Shown: positions 30,697 to 42,524, counted from the stretch's first letter. The stretch: DNA of 64,000 bases from Oxalobacter vibrioformis (GCF_027118995.1 NZ_CP098242.1:1302001-1366000), one strand, 5' to 3'. The notes: generated by a model from the letters alone, not told the origin. Translations and numbers: made by a program.

Positions 30697-31452
30697 ATGG
30701 ACAAAGACGAAAAAGAAGAAAAAAACGAAAAAGGCATTGTCAAGCTGCGTGAAGTTGAGGATGTCAGTTATGCCACGATTCGTAAAGCACGTGAATCATG
30801 GAGCATGTTCTCCATTATGTCAGAGTTTATCGAGACTACCGAACACTTGTCCGAGCTCAATCCTGCCGTCACCGTTTTTGGATCGGCACGCATTCACCCG
30901 GACAATCCCTATTATATTCAGTGCATGGAGCTGTCCCGCCGCCTGTCGGATGCCGGTTTTCATGTCATTTCCGGCGGGGGGCCGGGCATCATGGCCGCGG
31001 CCAACCGGGGTGCGTTTGAAGGCAAATCCCTGTCGGTCGGCTTGAATATTGACCTGCCTTTTGAGCAGACACCAAACCGCTGGCAGAATATTTCACTGAA
31101 TTACCGCCACTTTTTTCCGCGCAAGGTTGCCTTTGCAAAATACGCCGATGCTTATGTCCTTTTCCCGGGCGGTTTCGGGACACTGGATGAGCTTTGCGAA
31201 GTGCTGACACTGATCCAGACCGGAAAATCCCGGCGGATTCCGGTTATTCTGGTTGGATCTGATTTCTGGAACGGTCTTCTCGAGTGGCTCAAGAATGTCC
31301 TGATCCCGTATGGTACGCTTTCTCCGGAAGATGTGGATCTGATGACAGTGATTGATGATACGGACAAGGTGCTGGAAGCCATCTTCAATTTCTATGAATT
31401 GCGTTCAACCGGCCCGTCAGAGGAAGAACGGCAAAAGATGATGTACCTGTAA
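30697..31452 (+). CDS. LOG-family protein (TIGR00730, cytokinin riboside 5'-monophosphate phosphoribohydrolase type)
   Basis: A 251-residue Rossmann-fold protein. The nucleotide site VISGGGPGIMAAANRGAF is at about residues 87-104 and the family motif PGGFGTLDEL at about 155-164. Members cleave nucleoside 5'-monophosphates to base and ribose 5-phosphate, and older annotations call them lysine decarboxylases in error. The N-terminal 20 residues are very acidic and lysine-rich. Conservation begins at RESWSMFSIMSEFIE. No later in-frame start precedes that segment, so the ATG at 30697 stands, leaving no gap to polA. The in vivo substrate is unknown. Confidence 0.88.
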   Translation: MDKDEKEEKNEKGIVKLREVEDVSYATIRKARESWSMFSIMSEFIETTEHLSELNPAVTVFGSARIHPDNPYYIQCMELSRRLSDAGFHVISGGGPGIMAAANRGAFEGKSLSVGLNIDLPFEQTPNRWQNISLNYRHFFPRKVAFAKYADAYVLFPGGFGTLDELCEVLTLIQTGKSRRIPVILVGSDFWNGLLEWLKNVLIPYGTLSPEDVDLMTVIDDTDKVLEAIFNFYELRSTGPSEEERQKMMYL

Positions 31453-31521
31453 AATCAGGTATTCTCATTGGAGCCGCGTTTGTTACAATAACACCATCAT
31501 TTATCCAGGCGGTGGACGACC

Positions 31522-31944
31522 ATGCGAGTGATTTTCGATTTCAGGCTGTTTTTATTTTGTGCTGCCTTTGCTGCAGCGCCTTTTGTCATGGCGCAGGATA
31601 TGGAAAAAGGCACGCAACCTGCTGAAGAGCTTGAGCTGATTGACGAAGTCGAGCAGCCGACCATTACCATTCGCAAACCGGATGCGGCCAAGGAAATCAC
31701 GGAGCGCAAAGAGCAGGGCGTTGTCACGGAAGTCAAGGTACAGACCGGTGTCAGCACCTATTACCTTTATCCTAACAAGCCGCTTGGTGGTGCTTTTGAT
31801 GATGTCACCTCCAAACATCGTCCGGCCATGTGGCGGGTGCATGAATTTGATATGACCGGCCAGCGCACCGACCAGACCGGCGGTGAGATGGAGGATGAGT
31901 TTGACTATACCAGTGATGCACCGGCCCCGCCGACATCCAAGTAA
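31522..31944 (+). CDS. Secreted DUF2782 protein
   Basis: A 140-residue protein with a signal peptide (residues 1-24, FRLFLFCAAFAAAPFVMA, cleaved before QDMEK). The exported domain (about 45-125) contains PTITIRKPDAAKEITER and YYLYPNKPLGG, typical of DUF2782, a family of unknown function. In many beta- and gammaproteobacteria this gene sits between polA and thrB, and the same neighbourhood is kept here. Probably cotranscribed with thrB, 37 bp downstream. The periplasmic location is predicted only. Confidence 0.85.
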   Translation: MRVIFDFRLFLFCAAFAAAPFVMAQDMEKGTQPAEELELIDEVEQPTITIRKPDAAKEITERKEQGVVTEVKVQTGVSTYYLYPNKPLGGAFDDVTSKHRPAMWRVHEFDMTGQRTDQTGGEMEDEFDYTSDAPAPPTSK

Positions 31945-31981
31945 GCAGGTTTCTTTCGCATTGGGCTGATCCGGATTTTCA

Positions 31982-32938
31982 ATGGCTGTTTTTACCCCTG
32001 TCAGTATAGAAGAGCTGATTCCGTGGCTGTCCCGGTATGATGTCGGGCAGGCGCAGGAAATAAAAGGCATCAGTTCCGGTATCGAAAACAGCAATTTTTT
32101 CGTGACAACCGACCAGGGTGAGTATGTGCTCACCCTCTTTGAAAAGCTGACAGCGCAAGAGCTTCCCTATTATCTGAATCTGATGTATCACCTGGCCAAA
32201 CACAATATCCGGGTGGCCAGCCCCATTCCGGACAGGGATGGCGGCATATTGGGCACGCTTTGCGGCAAACCTGCGGCGCTGGTGACCAAGCTTGATGGAA
32301 ACTGGCAGGAACGCCCCTCACCGACCCACTGTGCCCAGGTGGGTGAAATGATGGCTAAAATGCATCTGGCAGGAAAGGATTATTCCCTTTTCCAGCCCAA
32401 TCTGCGCGGGCTTTCCTGGTGGCAGGAAACCATGCCGCAGGTCATTGGTTACCTGTCAGAAGAAAATGCCGCTTTTTTACAGGAAGAAGTGGCATTGCAG
32501 GATGCCTTTTCCCGAACAGACAGCTATGGCAGGTTGCCTTTTGGTCCGGTGCATGCCGACCTGTTTCGCAATAATGTCATGTTTGATGGTGAGCGGCTCT
32601 CCGGTTTTTTTGACTTTTATTTTGCCGGAAATGATACCTGGCTTTTTGATGTGGCCGTCGCGGTTAATGACTGGTGCATCCGCCTGGATACGGGTGAGTT
32701 TGATGACGCCCGTCTCACGGCTTTTCTTGAGGCATATCAACGAGTGCGTTCATTTACAGCTGACGAAGATGCCGCCTGGCAGACAATACTGAGAGCGGCG
32801 GCATTGCGGTTCTGGATTTCCAGGCTTTATGACTTTTATCTGCCGCGCTCAGCCGAAATGCTGACGCCGCATGATCCAACCCATTTTGAACGAATTTTGC
32901 GATTGCGTGCAGCGAGTACAGCATCCCTCTCCCTATGA
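31982..32938 (+). CDS. thrB: Homoserine kinase (ThrB, aminoglycoside-phosphotransferase-like type)
   Basis: A 318-residue kinase of the APH/choline-kinase fold that phosphorylates L-homoserine for threonine synthesis. It is not related to the GHMP-type ThrB of E. coli. The start [20 protein letters not shown] and [12 protein letters not shown] are family-specific. The catalytic loop is [20 protein letters not shown] near residues 187-206, followed by the metal-binding GFFDFYFAG. Its stop overlaps the next gene by four bases. Confidence 0.93.
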   Translation: MAVFTPVSIEELIPWLSRYDVGQAQEIKGISSGIENSNFFVTTDQGEYVLTLFEKLTAQELPYYLNLMYHLAKHNIRVASPIPDRDGGILGTLCGKPAALVTKLDGNWQERPSPTHCAQVGEMMAKMHLAGKDYSLFQPNLRGLSWWQETMPQVIGYLSEENAAFLQEEVALQDAFSRTDSYGRLPFGPVHADLFRNNVMFDGERLSGFFDFYFAGNDTWLFDVAVAVNDWCIRLDTGEFDDARLTAFLEAYQRVRSFTADEDAAWQTILRAAALRFWISRLYDFYLPRSAEMLTPHDPTHFERILRLRAASTASLSL

Positions 32939-33702
32939 AAACAATTGATGCCCGTATGGGCCTGACCTGGATTCAGGAGGGCTTTACCCTTTTCCGGAAA
33001 CGCCCGTTTTTGTTGACCAATCTTTTTATTGCCTATTTTCTGGCAATGATGATTGTGGGATCGTTTCCATTGATCGGCGCGATTCTGCCGCCACTGATTG
33101 CGCCAAGTTTTTCTGTTTTTTTCCTGCAGGCGATTAATGACGTCAGCGAAGAGCGCCCGTTCAGTTTTTCACATGGGTTTGCCGTGTTTAACAAATCCGT
33201 CATACGACGCCTTTTCGCGCTGGGCGGCCTGTATTTTCTGGCGGCGGGCATCGCCGTTTATCTGTCGAGCTTTGTGGATGGCGGTATTTTTATGCGGGCG
33301 ATGGGCGGGGAGCAGTTTGAGGTGCAGTTTCTGCTGGAATCCAACTTCAGGGAAGCATTCATGGTTGCTGTCATCCTGAATTTTGTTGCGCTGCTGCTTT
33401 TCTGGTTTGTGGCACCTCTTATCGCCTGGAAAAACATGCCAGTGGGGCAATCCCTCTTTTACAATTTCTTTACCATTCTCCGCACCTGGAAGGCCTTTAT
33501 TGTCTACCTGCTGGGGCTCATGCTGGTCGGATTTTTCCTCCCGATGCTGCTTAATATGCTTATCATGATCGCACTGGGGCGAAATATCGGCCTTTTCTTC
33601 CTTTTTTCCCTGCTGATGGTGGTGGCTGTTCTGGTATATTGTTCGTTTTATTCCATGTATATTTACGTATTCGGGAAGCCTACGCCGGTAACAGAGGCCT
33701 GA
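32935..33702 (+). CDS. BPSS1780-type integral membrane protein
   Basis: A 255-residue protein with about six hydrophobic segments (around 25-45, 50-75, 95-115, 143-165, 185-212 and 218-245). It starts [20 protein letters not shown]. The pattern [12 protein letters not shown] and [15 protein letters not shown] helices match a Burkholderiales membrane family commonly found directly after thrB. No enzymatic motif is visible and the function is unknown. The ATGA overlap with thrB indicates translational coupling. The fixed neighbourhood suggests, but does not prove, a link to threonine or envelope metabolism. Confidence 0.8.
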   Translation: MKTIDARMGLTWIQEGFTLFRKRPFLLTNLFIAYFLAMMIVGSFPLIGAILPPLIAPSFSVFFLQAINDVSEERPFSFSHGFAVFNKSVIRRLFALGGLYFLAAGIAVYLSSFVDGGIFMRAMGGEQFEVQFLLESNFREAFMVAVILNFVALLLFWFVAPLIAWKNMPVGQSLFYNFFTILRTWKAFIVYLLGLMLVGFFLPMLLNMLIMIALGRNIGLFFLFSLLMVVAVLVYCSFYSMYIYVFGKPTPVTEA

Positions 33703-33754
33703 TTTACCGATTTCCCTGACCTTTACCTGCGCGTCTATTGATAAAGGACCTGAA

Positions 33755-34636
33755 ATGACCAATTTACCGCCGACCGTCAAAGCTGAAATTCTCGCCGAAG
33801 CGCTGCCTTACATACAGAAATTTCACGGCAAAACCATTGTGATCAAATACGGTGGCAATGCCATGGTGGAAGAGCGCCTCAAACATGGCTTTGCCCGTGA
33901 CATCGTTTTGCTGAAGCTGGTCGGCATGAACCCGGTTGTTGTGCATGGTGGCGGTCCGCAGATCGACAATGCGCTCAGGAAAATCGGCAAAAGCGGCACG
34001 TTTATCCAGGGGATGCGCATCACCGATGAGGAAACCATGGAGGTGGTTGAATGGGTGCTCGGCGGTGAGGTACAGCAGGATATTGTCATGCTGATCAACC
34101 AGTACGGCGGACAGGCTGTCGGCCTGACCGGCAAGGATGGCGGACTGATTCATGCGCAGAAGATGCGGATGCCGGATGCGGAAAATCCCGGACAGTTTGT
34201 TGACCTCGGGTTTGTCGGTGAAATCACCGAGATCAACCCGGCAGTGGTCAAGGCACTCCAGGACGATGCCTTCATCCCCGTGATTTCCCCGATCGGATTC
34301 AGTGATGATGGTCAGGCCTACAATATCAATGCGGACCTGGTCGCCGGCGAAATCGCCAAGATACTCCAGGCGGAAAAGCTGATCATGATGACGAATACGC
34401 CAGGCGTACTCGACAAGAATGACAACCTGCTGCCGGATCTGAGTGCATCGGAAATTGATGCGCTTTTTGCTGACGGAACGATTTCAGGGGGAATGATGCC
34501 AAAGATTTCTTCTGCGCTGGATGCCGCCAAATCGGGGGTCAAGGCGGTACACGTGATTGATGGCCGTATTGAGCATTCGCTGCTGTTGGAGATTCTGACA
34601 GAGCAGCCCTTTGGCACGATGATCCGCTCAGGGTAA
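33755..34636 (+). CDS. argB: Acetylglutamate kinase
   Basis: A 293-residue kinase, the second step of arginine synthesis (N-acetylglutamate to its 5-phosphate). The N-terminal [12 protein letters not shown] (about 25-36) binds [20 protein letters not shown] and the [12 protein letters not shown] segment bind substrate, and [15 protein letters not shown] is the late lysine region. The long N-terminal helix ([16 protein letters not shown]) is of the type that makes hexamers inhibited by arginine. It lies in a different place from slmA and the HAD gene, with which it is often grouped in relatives. Confidence 0.96.
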   Translation: MTNLPPTVKAEILAEALPYIQKFHGKTIVIKYGGNAMVEERLKHGFARDIVLLKLVGMNPVVVHGGGPQIDNALRKIGKSGTFIQGMRITDEETMEVVEWVLGGEVQQDIVMLINQYGGQAVGLTGKDGGLIHAQKMRMPDAENPGQFVDLGFVGEITEINPAVVKALQDDAFIPVISPIGFSDDGQAYNINADLVAGEIAKILQAEKLIMMTNTPGVLDKNDNLLPDLSASEIDALFADGTISGGMMPKISSALDAAKSGVKAVHVIDGRIEHSLLLEILTEQPFGTMIRSG

Positions 34637-34653
34637 CGATTATTTTTCCCCAT

Positions 34654-34679
34654 AAAAAAAGCAGCTTGTGACAGCTGCT
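34654..34679 (-). terminator. Intrinsic terminator downstream of the lipoprotein gene
   Basis: On the minus strand AGCAGCT (complement of 34673-34679) pairs with AGCTGCT (complement of 34660-34666), followed by seven U. It lies 62 bp after the lipoprotein stop and 24 bp beyond the argB stop, so it ends the leftward lipoprotein transcript. Confidence 0.8.
34660..34679. repeat. Left copy of a 20-bp direct repeat flanking the lipoprotein gene
   Basis: This 20-bp hairpin-forming sequence is identical at 19 of 20 positions to 35425-35444 in the same orientation (loop TGTGAC here, GGTGAC there). The A tract is on the outer side here and the T tract on the outer side of the other copy. The pair encloses one gene (34680-35424). 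Confidence 0.75.
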
Positions 34680-34741
34680 CAGATTGATGACATTGATAAG
34701 ATCACGGGGAAAGTATTATAAACTCCTTCACTTTCTGGCAA

Positions 34742-35329
34742 TTATTTCCCGGCCATATCAAGAATGCTCCGTTCAATTACGCCTTTTGAATAGCAGATTG
34801 CATCATTGCCGGAATATTTTTGCTTTGATGAGAAGCTGTAGGTTTGTGTTTCTTTGAATAGCTTATTCCTGTGTGTTACCGAGATATCAATCGGAAGAAC
34901 ATATTTCACACTGACAGTAACCTCTGTTTTGTTCTTTTCTGGAGCGACATATATATTTACTCGGCCTTCCAATCTTGTTCTTTGCACAGCAGTACCTCCC
35001 CAGTCATCATATGTCGAAGATGATTCTGCCTTGTATGTAAAAGGGTCAAATCCAGTGGTTGTGATCGTGTATGTGCCGCAGTCAACATAGTCAGATGGGC
35101 GGTCTGATGAAAACGAAACATTGATGATGTGGGAGCTTTTCTCGATATTATTGATAACGAAGAAATCCTTGCTCAGATTTTTAACCAAACGCTTCCATAC
35201 CGTATCGAACGATGCATTAAATATTCTTACACTTTCAACAGGATATTCTTTCGGTGGCTCATACGATTCCGTTGTGGTGGCGCAACCGGAGAGCACAATG
35301 ACAGCAAAGACAGCCATGAGCTTTTTCAT
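34742..35329 (-). CDS. Putative lipoprotein of unknown function
   Basis: A 195-residue protein. It has a lipoprotein signal (MKKLMAVFAVIVLSGCATTT, lipobox LSGC, acylated cysteine at 16). The exported part has FNASFDTVWKRLVKNLSKDFFVINNIEKSSHIINVSF followed by SDYVDCGTYTI. It recalls small families of uncharacterised proteobacterial lipoproteins, but I cannot name one. The start is supported by GGAGGG just upstream. The gene is visibly more A+T-rich than argB and the atp genes and stands alone between two near-identical terminator hairpins, both suggestive of acquisition. Confidence 0.75.
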   Translation of the reverse strand: MKKLMAVFAVIVLSGCATTTESYEPPKEYPVESVRIFNASFDTVWKRLVKNLSKDFFVINNIEKSSHIINVSFSSDRPSDYVDCGTYTITTTGFDPFTYKAESSSTYDDWGGTAVQRTRLEGRVNIYVAPEKNKTEVTVSVKYVLPIDISVTHRNKLFKETQTYSFSSKQKYSGNDAICYSKGVIERSILDMAGK

Positions 35330-35424
35330 TTATACCCTCCTGGGCAGGTTAAAGCAAAATGCCGTAAAAATACAAGATATCACTGAAAATAATGGGCGAG
35401 CATTCATAGAAAACCATTATTCTC

Positions 35425-35450
35425 AGCAGCTGGTGACAGCTGCTTTTTTT
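35425..35450 (+). terminator. Outward-facing terminator hairpin upstream of the lipoprotein gene
   Basis: AGCAGCT (35425-35431) and AGCTGCT (35438-35444) pair around GGTGAC, followed by TTTTTT. It would stop rightward transcription that reads through argB and the antisense of the lipoprotein gene, before the convergent atpC end at 35468. Its stem-loop is the right copy of the 20-bp repeat at 34660-34679. Confidence 0.75.
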
Positions 35451-35467
35451 ATGGATGTTACCTGTTT

Positions 35468-35893
35468 TTAATGGCGTTGCTGACGAAGCTTCTGAATCAG
35501 TGAAAGCTGGGCCATTGCCATTGCGATTTCTGCCTGTGCTTTGGCGTAATCGATATTGGAAGCCTGGTTCAGCAGAGAATCTTCTGCTTCCTGTTTGGCT
35601 TCATATGCTTTTGCCTCGTCAAGATCCCGGCCGCGGATGGCGGTGTCGGCCAGGACAGTAACCGCATAAGGCTGCACTTCAAGAATGCCGCCAGCAACAA
35701 AAACATATTCTTCTTCAGCCTGGTTCGGTCTTTTGATGCGGACAGCACCCGGTCTGATACGGGTGATCAGCGGAGCGTGCATAGGCAAAATACCGATTTC
35801 ACCCATTTCTGCAGGAATCGCCACAAATTCGGCTTCCCCGGAAAAAATCAGCTCTTCTGCTGAAACCACGTCAACATGTATGGTGTTTGCCAT
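35468..35893 (-). CDS. atpC: ATP synthase subunit epsilon
   Basis: The 141-residue central-stalk subunit that links gamma to the c ring and can inhibit hydrolysis. The N-terminal beta barrel (about 1-88) shows [19 protein letters not shown] and [14 protein letters not shown]. The C-terminal helical hairpin (about 90-138) has [18 protein letters not shown]. It is the last gene of the atp operon, 81 bp after atpD. Confidence 0.96.
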   Translation of the reverse strand: MANTIHVDVVSAEELIFSGEAEFVAIPAEMGEIGILPMHAPLITRIRPGAVRIKRPNQAEEEYVFVAGGILEVQPYAVTVLADTAIRGRDLDEAKAYEAKQEAEDSLLNQASNIDYAKAQAEIAMAMAQLSLIQKLRQQRH

Positions 35894-35974
35894 GCTTGAA
35901 CCTTTTGTCTTTGTTTCAAAATCCTGCGCTGTTCCGGCAGACAGGGCTGCTGACTGCCGGAATCAGCAGGTTAC

Positions 35975-37366
<1,392 letters not shown>

Positions 37367-37408
37367 TTATTAGTAATTCGTTTTAAGCAAATTCTGGTTT
37401 TAATTCAA

Positions 37409-38278
37409 TTAAACTGCCGCTGCACCAGCCACAATCTCTGTCAGTTCGGTCGTAATGGCCGCTTGACGGGTCTTGTTGTAGATCAGCTTCAGTTCCGCAA
37501 TCACATTACCGGCATTATCGCTGGCTGATTTCATTGCAACCATGCGGGCCGACTGCTCGGATGCAATATTGTCAGCCACTGACTGGTAAATCAGTGCCTC
37601 AATATAGCGAACCAGCAGGGTGTCAATTACTGTCGGCGCATCCGGTTCGTAGATGTACTCCCAGGAATGACGCTTGTTTCCTGTTGAGAGCGTCTCCGTT
37701 GGCAGAGGAAGCAATTGTTCGACCACCGGTTCCTGCTTCATCGTATTGACGAATTTGTTGTAGCACAGGTAAATCGCGTCAAGGTTTTCCGCCTGGTATT
37801 CGTCCAGCAACACCTTGAGCGGACCGATCAGACGATCCAGACGCGGGGCGTCACCCAGTTGCACAGCGTGGGAAAGAATCTTCGCACCAATACGGTTAAG
37901 AAAGCCGAGGCCCTTGTTACCAATGACTACCGTCACAATATCATTGCCGGCTTCTTCTTCTGCGCGCATCCTGTTGGTTGATATGCGCAAAATGTTGGTA
38001 TTCAGACCGCCACACAGTCCCTTATCAGTTGTTACAACAACAAAACCGACGCGTTTGGCCCCTTCTCTGGGAAGCGTAAAGGGATGCACATACTCAGGAT
38101 TGGCTTCCGTCATATGCGCGGCAATACTGCGAACAATATCGCTGTAGGGCCTGGATGCCCGCATCCGTTCCTGCGCTCGGCGCATTTTGGATGCGGCAAC
38201 CATTTCCATTGCCTTGGTAATTTTCCTCGTGTTTTCTACGCTCTTGATATGACCACGTATCTCTTTACTTGATGCCAT
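37409..38278 (-). CDS. atpG: ATP synthase subunit gamma
   Basis: The 289-residue rotor shaft of F1. The N-terminal helix [34 protein letters not shown] and the C-terminal helix [38 protein letters not shown] form the coiled coil that turns inside the alpha3beta3 ring. [12 protein letters not shown] is the conserved central motif. Located between atpA and atpD in standard order. Confidence 0.97.
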   Translation of the reverse strand: MASSKEIRGHIKSVENTRKITKAMEMVAASKMRRAQERMRASRPYSDIVRSIAAHMTEANPEYVHPFTLPREGAKRVGFVVVTTDKGLCGGLNTNILRISTNRMRAEEEAGNDIVTVVIGNKGLGFLNRIGAKILSHAVQLGDAPRLDRLIGPLKVLLDEYQAENLDAIYLCYNKFVNTMKQEPVVEQLLPLPTETLSTGNKRHSWEYIYEPDAPTVIDTLLVRYIEALIYQSVADNIASEQSARMVAMKSASDNAGNVIAELKLIYNKTRQAAITTELTEIVAGAAAV

Positions 38279-38310
38279 CAGGCGTACTCCTTATTGCGTT
38301 AAGACCGTTG

Positions 38311-39870
38311 TCATTCCTCTGCGGCAGCAACAAAACCGCTACCTTGCTTGTACTCGGCAATTGCTGTAGCCAAAATACCCTGGTCCTCTTTTTCAAGACG
38401 CTTGCTGTCTTCAATCCGCTTGAGCAGTTCCGCTTGATGGGCCTTCAGATAGGCATGCAAACCGGATTCAAATGGGAGAACGTCCTTGACTTCGATATCA
38501 TCCAGAGAGCCTGAGTTCACCATAAAGAGGGAGACTGTCATCAGTGAGATCGGCAGCGGGGAGTATTGCGGCTGTTTCAGCAATTCAGTAACGCGTGCAC
38601 CACGGTCAAGCTGGCGACGGGTTGCGTCATCCAGGTCCGATGCGAACTGCGAGAAAGCAGCGAGCTCACGATACTGCGCCAAGTCGGTACGGATACCGCC
38701 GGACTGTCCTTTAACCGCATTGGTCTGCGCGGCACCACCCACACGGGAGACCGAAATGCCGGCGTTAATTGCCGGACGGATACCCGAGTTGAAGAGGGAG
38801 GTTTCCAGGAAGATCTGACCATCAGTGATGGAAATCACATTGGTCGGCACGAATGCGGAAACGTCACCTGCCTGCGTTTCAATGATCGGCAGGGCAGTCA
38901 GTGAACCGGTTTTACCCTTGACTTCACCGTTGGTAAATTGCTCAACGTATTCAGCATTAACCCGTGCACCGCGTTCAAGCAGGCGGGAGTGCAGATAGAA
39001 GACGTCACCCGGGTATGCTTCACGGCCCGGCGGGCGGCGAAGCAGCAGGGATACCTGACGGTAGGCTACGGCCTGTTTTGACAGGTCATCATAAATGATC
39101 AGTGCATCCTGCCCGCGATCACGGAAATATTCACCCATGGCGCAGCCGGAATAAGGAGAGACATACTGCATTGCAGCCGATTCGGATGCCGTTGCGGTGA
39201 CCACGATGGTGTAATCCATGGCACCATGATCTTCAAGCGCGCGAACGGTGTTTTTGATCGACGATGCTTTCTGGCCGATAGCGACATAAATACAGATCAT
39301 GTCCTGGCCCTTCTGGTTGATGATCGCATCAATCGCCACCGCCGTTTTACCGGTCTGGCGGTCACCAATGATGAGCTCACGCTGTCCACGGCCAATCGGG
39401 ACCATGGAGTCAATCGCCTTCAAGCCGGTTTGCATCGGCTGGGAGACAGATTGACGGGCAATAACACCCGGGGCGATCTTTTCAATCGGTGAGGACAATT
39501 TGGCACTGATCGGGCCTTTGCCGTCAATTGGCTGACCCAGTGCGTCAACGACACGACCAATCAGTTCCGGACCAACCGGCACTTCCAGAATACGTCCGGT
39601 ACATTTGACCGTGTCGCCTTCTGAAATATGCTCGTATTCACCCAGAATAACAGCGCCCACGGAGTCACGCTCAAGGTTCAGCGCCAGGCCATAGGTGTTT
39701 CCGGGGAATTCCAGCATTTCACCCTGCATTGCATCGGAAAGTCCGTGAATGCGGCAAATACCATCGGACACCGAGATAATCGTGCCCTGATTGCGAATCT
39801 CAGCAGTGTCGCCAAGTCCTTCGATCCGACTTTTTATCAGTTCGCTGATTTCAGACGGGTTGAGTAGCAT
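38311..39870 (-). CDS. atpA: ATP synthase subunit alpha
   Basis: The 519-residue non-catalytic nucleotide-binding F1 subunit. It begins [19 protein letters not shown], typical of betaproteobacteria. The Walker A GDRQTGKT is at residues 169-176, and the arginine finger region is in [16 protein letters not shown]. Length and motifs are normal. It follows atpH and precedes atpG. Confidence 0.98.
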   Translation of the reverse strand: MLLNPSEISELIKSRIEGLGDTAEIRNQGTIISVSDGICRIHGLSDAMQGEMLEFPGNTYGLALNLERDSVGAVILGEYEHISEGDTVKCTGRILEVPVGPELIGRVVDALGQPIDGKGPISAKLSSPIEKIAPGVIARQSVSQPMQTGLKAIDSMVPIGRGQRELIIGDRQTGKTAVAIDAIINQKGQDMICIYVAIGQKASSIKNTVRALEDHGAMDYTIVVTATASESAAMQYVSPYSGCAMGEYFRDRGQDALIIYDDLSKQAVAYRQVSLLLRRPPGREAYPGDVFYLHSRLLERGARVNAEYVEQFTNGEVKGKTGSLTALPIIETQAGDVSAFVPTNVISITDGQIFLETSLFNSGIRPAINAGISVSRVGGAAQTNAVKGQSGGIRTDLAQYRELAAFSQFASDLDDATRRQLDRGARVTELLKQPQYSPLPISLMTVSLFMVNSGSLDDIEVKDVLPFESGLHAYLKAHQAELLKRIEDSKRLEKEDQGILATAIAEYKQGSGFVAAAEE

Positions 39871-39922
39871 ACTAACTCCTAATTATTTTTCTCTCGGTTC
39901 GTGTCGAAGTAAAACAGGTTGA

Positions 39923-40459
39923 TTATGAAACAAGCGTCTCCTGCATTTCCTGCAGTTTTGCGCGCACGGACAGATCAAGCACTTCATCTCCGACAGTTAC
40001 GACAACGCCCCCAATCAGGGAGTTGTCAACAGTTACTTTCGTGGCTTTCAGTTTTTTTGAAAACCGTTTTCCCAGTGTGTCAAGCAGCTCATTGAGCTGG
40101 CCTTCGCTCATGGGAAAAGCGCTCACAATTTCAGCATCTGCTATACCTTCGTTTGCGTTTTTCAGTTCCTGGAACTGAATTCCGATTTCAGGCAGGAGGT
40201 TTATCCGGTCATTTTCTACCAGCACCTCAATGAAGTTCCTCAGTTCATCCTTGTTCTCCGAAGACTTCACCAGAGAAAGAAAGGTGTAGATGATCTGGGG
40301 TTTGGTCAGTTTGGGGTTGGAAGCCATTTTCTGGACATCCTCATTGGTCCCAAGCTCAGCCAGTTCTGCCACAAGGGCAGACCACTCAGTCAAATCCTCT
40401 TTCTTTGCAACCCGAAACAAAGCTTCGGCATACGGACGCGCAATAGTCGCAAGTTCCAT
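39923..40459 (-). CDS. atpH: ATP synthase subunit delta
   Basis: The 178-residue F1 subunit that ties the peripheral b stalk to the top of alpha3beta3. The helical N-terminal domain starts ATIARPYAEALFRVAKKEDL, and the C-terminal part contains KKLKATKVTVDNSLIGGVVVTVGDEVLDLSVRAKL. Its start is 2 bp from the atpF stop, suggesting translational coupling. Confidence 0.96.
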   Translation of the reverse strand: MELATIARPYAEALFRVAKKEDLTEWSALVAELAELGTNEDVQKMASNPKLTKPQIIYTFLSLVKSSENKDELRNFIEVLVENDRINLLPEIGIQFQELKNANEGIADAEIVSAFPMSEGQLNELLDTLGKRFSKKLKATKVTVDNSLIGGVVVTVGDEVLDLSVRAKLQEMQETLVS

Positions 40460-40461
40460 AA

Positions 40462-40932
40462 TTACAATTCGTCAGCTAATCGTTTCAAAATGGCCTCGTG
40501 AGCAGATGCATCCACTTCTCGCTTCAGTATCTGTTCAGCACCTTTTACTGCCAGAGAGGCTACGTCATTTCGCAGCTTCTCTCTTATACGTAATGCTTCT
40601 GCTTCCGCTTCTGCTTTCGCCTGGGCAATAATCTGGGCGGCCTGGTTTTCAGCACTCGTCTTTATTTCGTCAGCAAGCCGGTTAGCATTGCTTTCGGCTT
40701 CATTCAGACGACGCTGAGTTTCCTCCCGAGCTTTGGACAACTCGATTTGAACGTGCCTTTCAACAGCGACCATTTCCTGCTTGCTGCGATCAGCAGCAGC
40801 AAGCCCATCCGCTATTTTCTGGGCCCGTTCATCAAGTGCCTTCATCAAGGGAGGCCACACCACTTTGGCAGTAAAAATGGCCAGAAGAATGAAAACCACG
40901 AATTGCGCGAATAATGTCGCATTTAGATTCAC
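40462..40932 (-). CDS. atpF: ATP synthase subunit b
   Basis: The 156-residue peripheral-stalk subunit. It has one N-terminal membrane helix (residues 6-26, [22 protein letters not shown]), then a long charged coiled coil (about 30-140, e.g. [19 protein letters not shown]), and the C-terminal delta-binding end. Length matches E. coli b (156). Confidence 0.96.
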   Translation of the reverse strand: MNLNATLFAQFVVFILLAIFTAKVVWPPLMKALDERAQKIADGLAAADRSKQEMVAVERHVQIELSKAREETQRRLNEAESNANRLADEIKTSAENQAAQIIAQAKAEAEAEALRIREKLRNDVASLAVKGAEQILKREVDASAHEAILKRLADEL

Positions 40933-41006
40933 GGTAAATTCCTTATATCAATAATTTGCACTTACAGTTGGGTTCCGGCAGTTGCCGGACTGCACAGATT
41001 CAATTA

Positions 41007-41264
<258 letters not shown>

Positions 41265-41331
41265 CTATTTGTTGAAAAGTGGTTGTAAATAAAGTTGAAT
41301 CAAAACAGCTGGTTTTTTAACAGAATCCTAA

Positions 41332-42171
41332 TTAATGTCCTTCGTGCGCCAGACCCAGGTAGACCAGTGTCAGCATCATGAAAATGAACGCCTGAAGAAA
41401 CACAATGAGAATATGGAAGATGGCCCAGATTGTTCCTGCAATAACATGGCCCAGGAACAGGAAGGATCCACCAAGTGACAATGCGGCATAGGCTCCCAGC
41501 ATGGCAATCATGAGAAAGAGCAGCTCGCCTGCATACATATTGCCCCAGAGTCGCATCGCCAGCGATACCATTTTGGAGAGGTACTCGATGAGATTCAATG
41601 CAAAATTGAATGGAGCAAGCATCGGGCCAAACGGGGCGCAGAACAGCTCATGTAAAAAGCCGCCCAGGCCTTTGACCTTGATACCAAAATAAAACATCAG
41701 AACCACAACGCCAAGTGAAATACCAATGGTGCCGTTGAGGTCTGCTGTGGGCACGGCGCGGTGGGCATGAATATACTGGTCAAGACCGACCCAGTGGAAA
41801 ACCTGGGAGAAGAGATCAACCGGTAAAAAGTCCATGCAGTTCATCAGGGAGATCCAGACAAACAGGGTCAGTGCAAGTGGCGCAATAAAGCGGCGATCAC
41901 CATGAATCTGGGCCTTGGCCTGATTGTCAGACATTTCAACAAGCAGTTCGACGATGGACTGAAGTCGTCCCGGAACGCCCGAGGTGGCCCTTCTTGCAAC
42001 CAGGTACATGATCAGGCAGCCGATAGCGCCGCAAAATACCGACCAGAAAAACGTGTCAAGGTGAAAAATACTGAAGTCAATCAGCTTTTCCTGAGATCCC
42101 GTAGCCAGGTTTTGGAGATGGTGGGATACGTACTCTGCCAGAGTGGGGGATTGGGTTGAGGCTGAAGCCAT
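41332..42171 (-). CDS. atpB: ATP synthase subunit a
   Basis: The 279-residue stator membrane subunit that holds the proton half-channels. The essential arginine is in MVSLAMRLWGNMYAGELLF. The later helix HVIAGTIWAIFHILIVFLQAFIFMMLTLVYL carries the conserved Gln of the channel. Five to six helices are visible. The sequence ends LAHEGH, common in betaproteobacteria. Confidence 0.96.
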   Translation of the reverse strand: MASASTQSPTLAEYVSHHLQNLATGSQEKLIDFSIFHLDTFFWSVFCGAIGCLIMYLVARRATSGVPGRLQSIVELLVEMSDNQAKAQIHGDRRFIAPLALTLFVWISLMNCMDFLPVDLFSQVFHWVGLDQYIHAHRAVPTADLNGTIGISLGVVVLMFYFGIKVKGLGGFLHELFCAPFGPMLAPFNFALNLIEYLSKMVSLAMRLWGNMYAGELLFLMIAMLGAYAALSLGGSFLFLGHVIAGTIWAIFHILIVFLQAFIFMMLTLVYLGLAHEGH

Positions 42172-42173
42172 TT

Positions 42174-42524
42174 TTAGCTCTTGATTCTAGACAGTAAAAA
42201 AATATAACTTTTCAGGGTTATTACAAAACTCACCAGAAAATAAAACCAGTGAACGTCTTTGTATAACCAAAAAATGCACACAATTAAAATAATGGTCGTT
42301 ACAAATTTGACAAACTGCAAAACAAAAAGCACTGCAAAGCCGGATTTTTTAAATAGCTGATCATTCAGCTCAAGTCCGACAAACATCACAATATTCGGTA
42401 TCAGGGAACTTCCTGCTGCCAATATGGCTGATATACCCGCCTGAGTTCCGCCTACCAGCCCTGCAAGCAGGGTTACACCACCGGTAATAATCAATTGCCA
42501 TAAAATGACTTTGGCCCATTTCAT
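42174..42524 (-). CDS. atpI: ATP synthase subunit I-like protein
   Basis: A 116-residue protein with four hydrophobic segments (about 8-26, 32-52, 62-85 and 90-112), starting MKWAKVILWQLIITGGVTLL. Placement as the first gene of the atp operon, 2 bp from atpB, together with the GLVGGTQAGISAILAAGSSLIPNI region, fits AtpI. AtpI is proposed to assist c-ring assembly or Mg2+ supply and is poorly conserved, so sequence alone would not suffice. Confidence 0.82.
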   Translation of the reverse strand: MKWAKVILWQLIITGGVTLLAGLVGGTQAGISAILAAGSSLIPNIVMFVGLELNDQLFKKSGFAVLFVLQFVKFVTTIILIVCIFWLYKDVHWFYFLVSFVITLKSYIFLLSRIKS

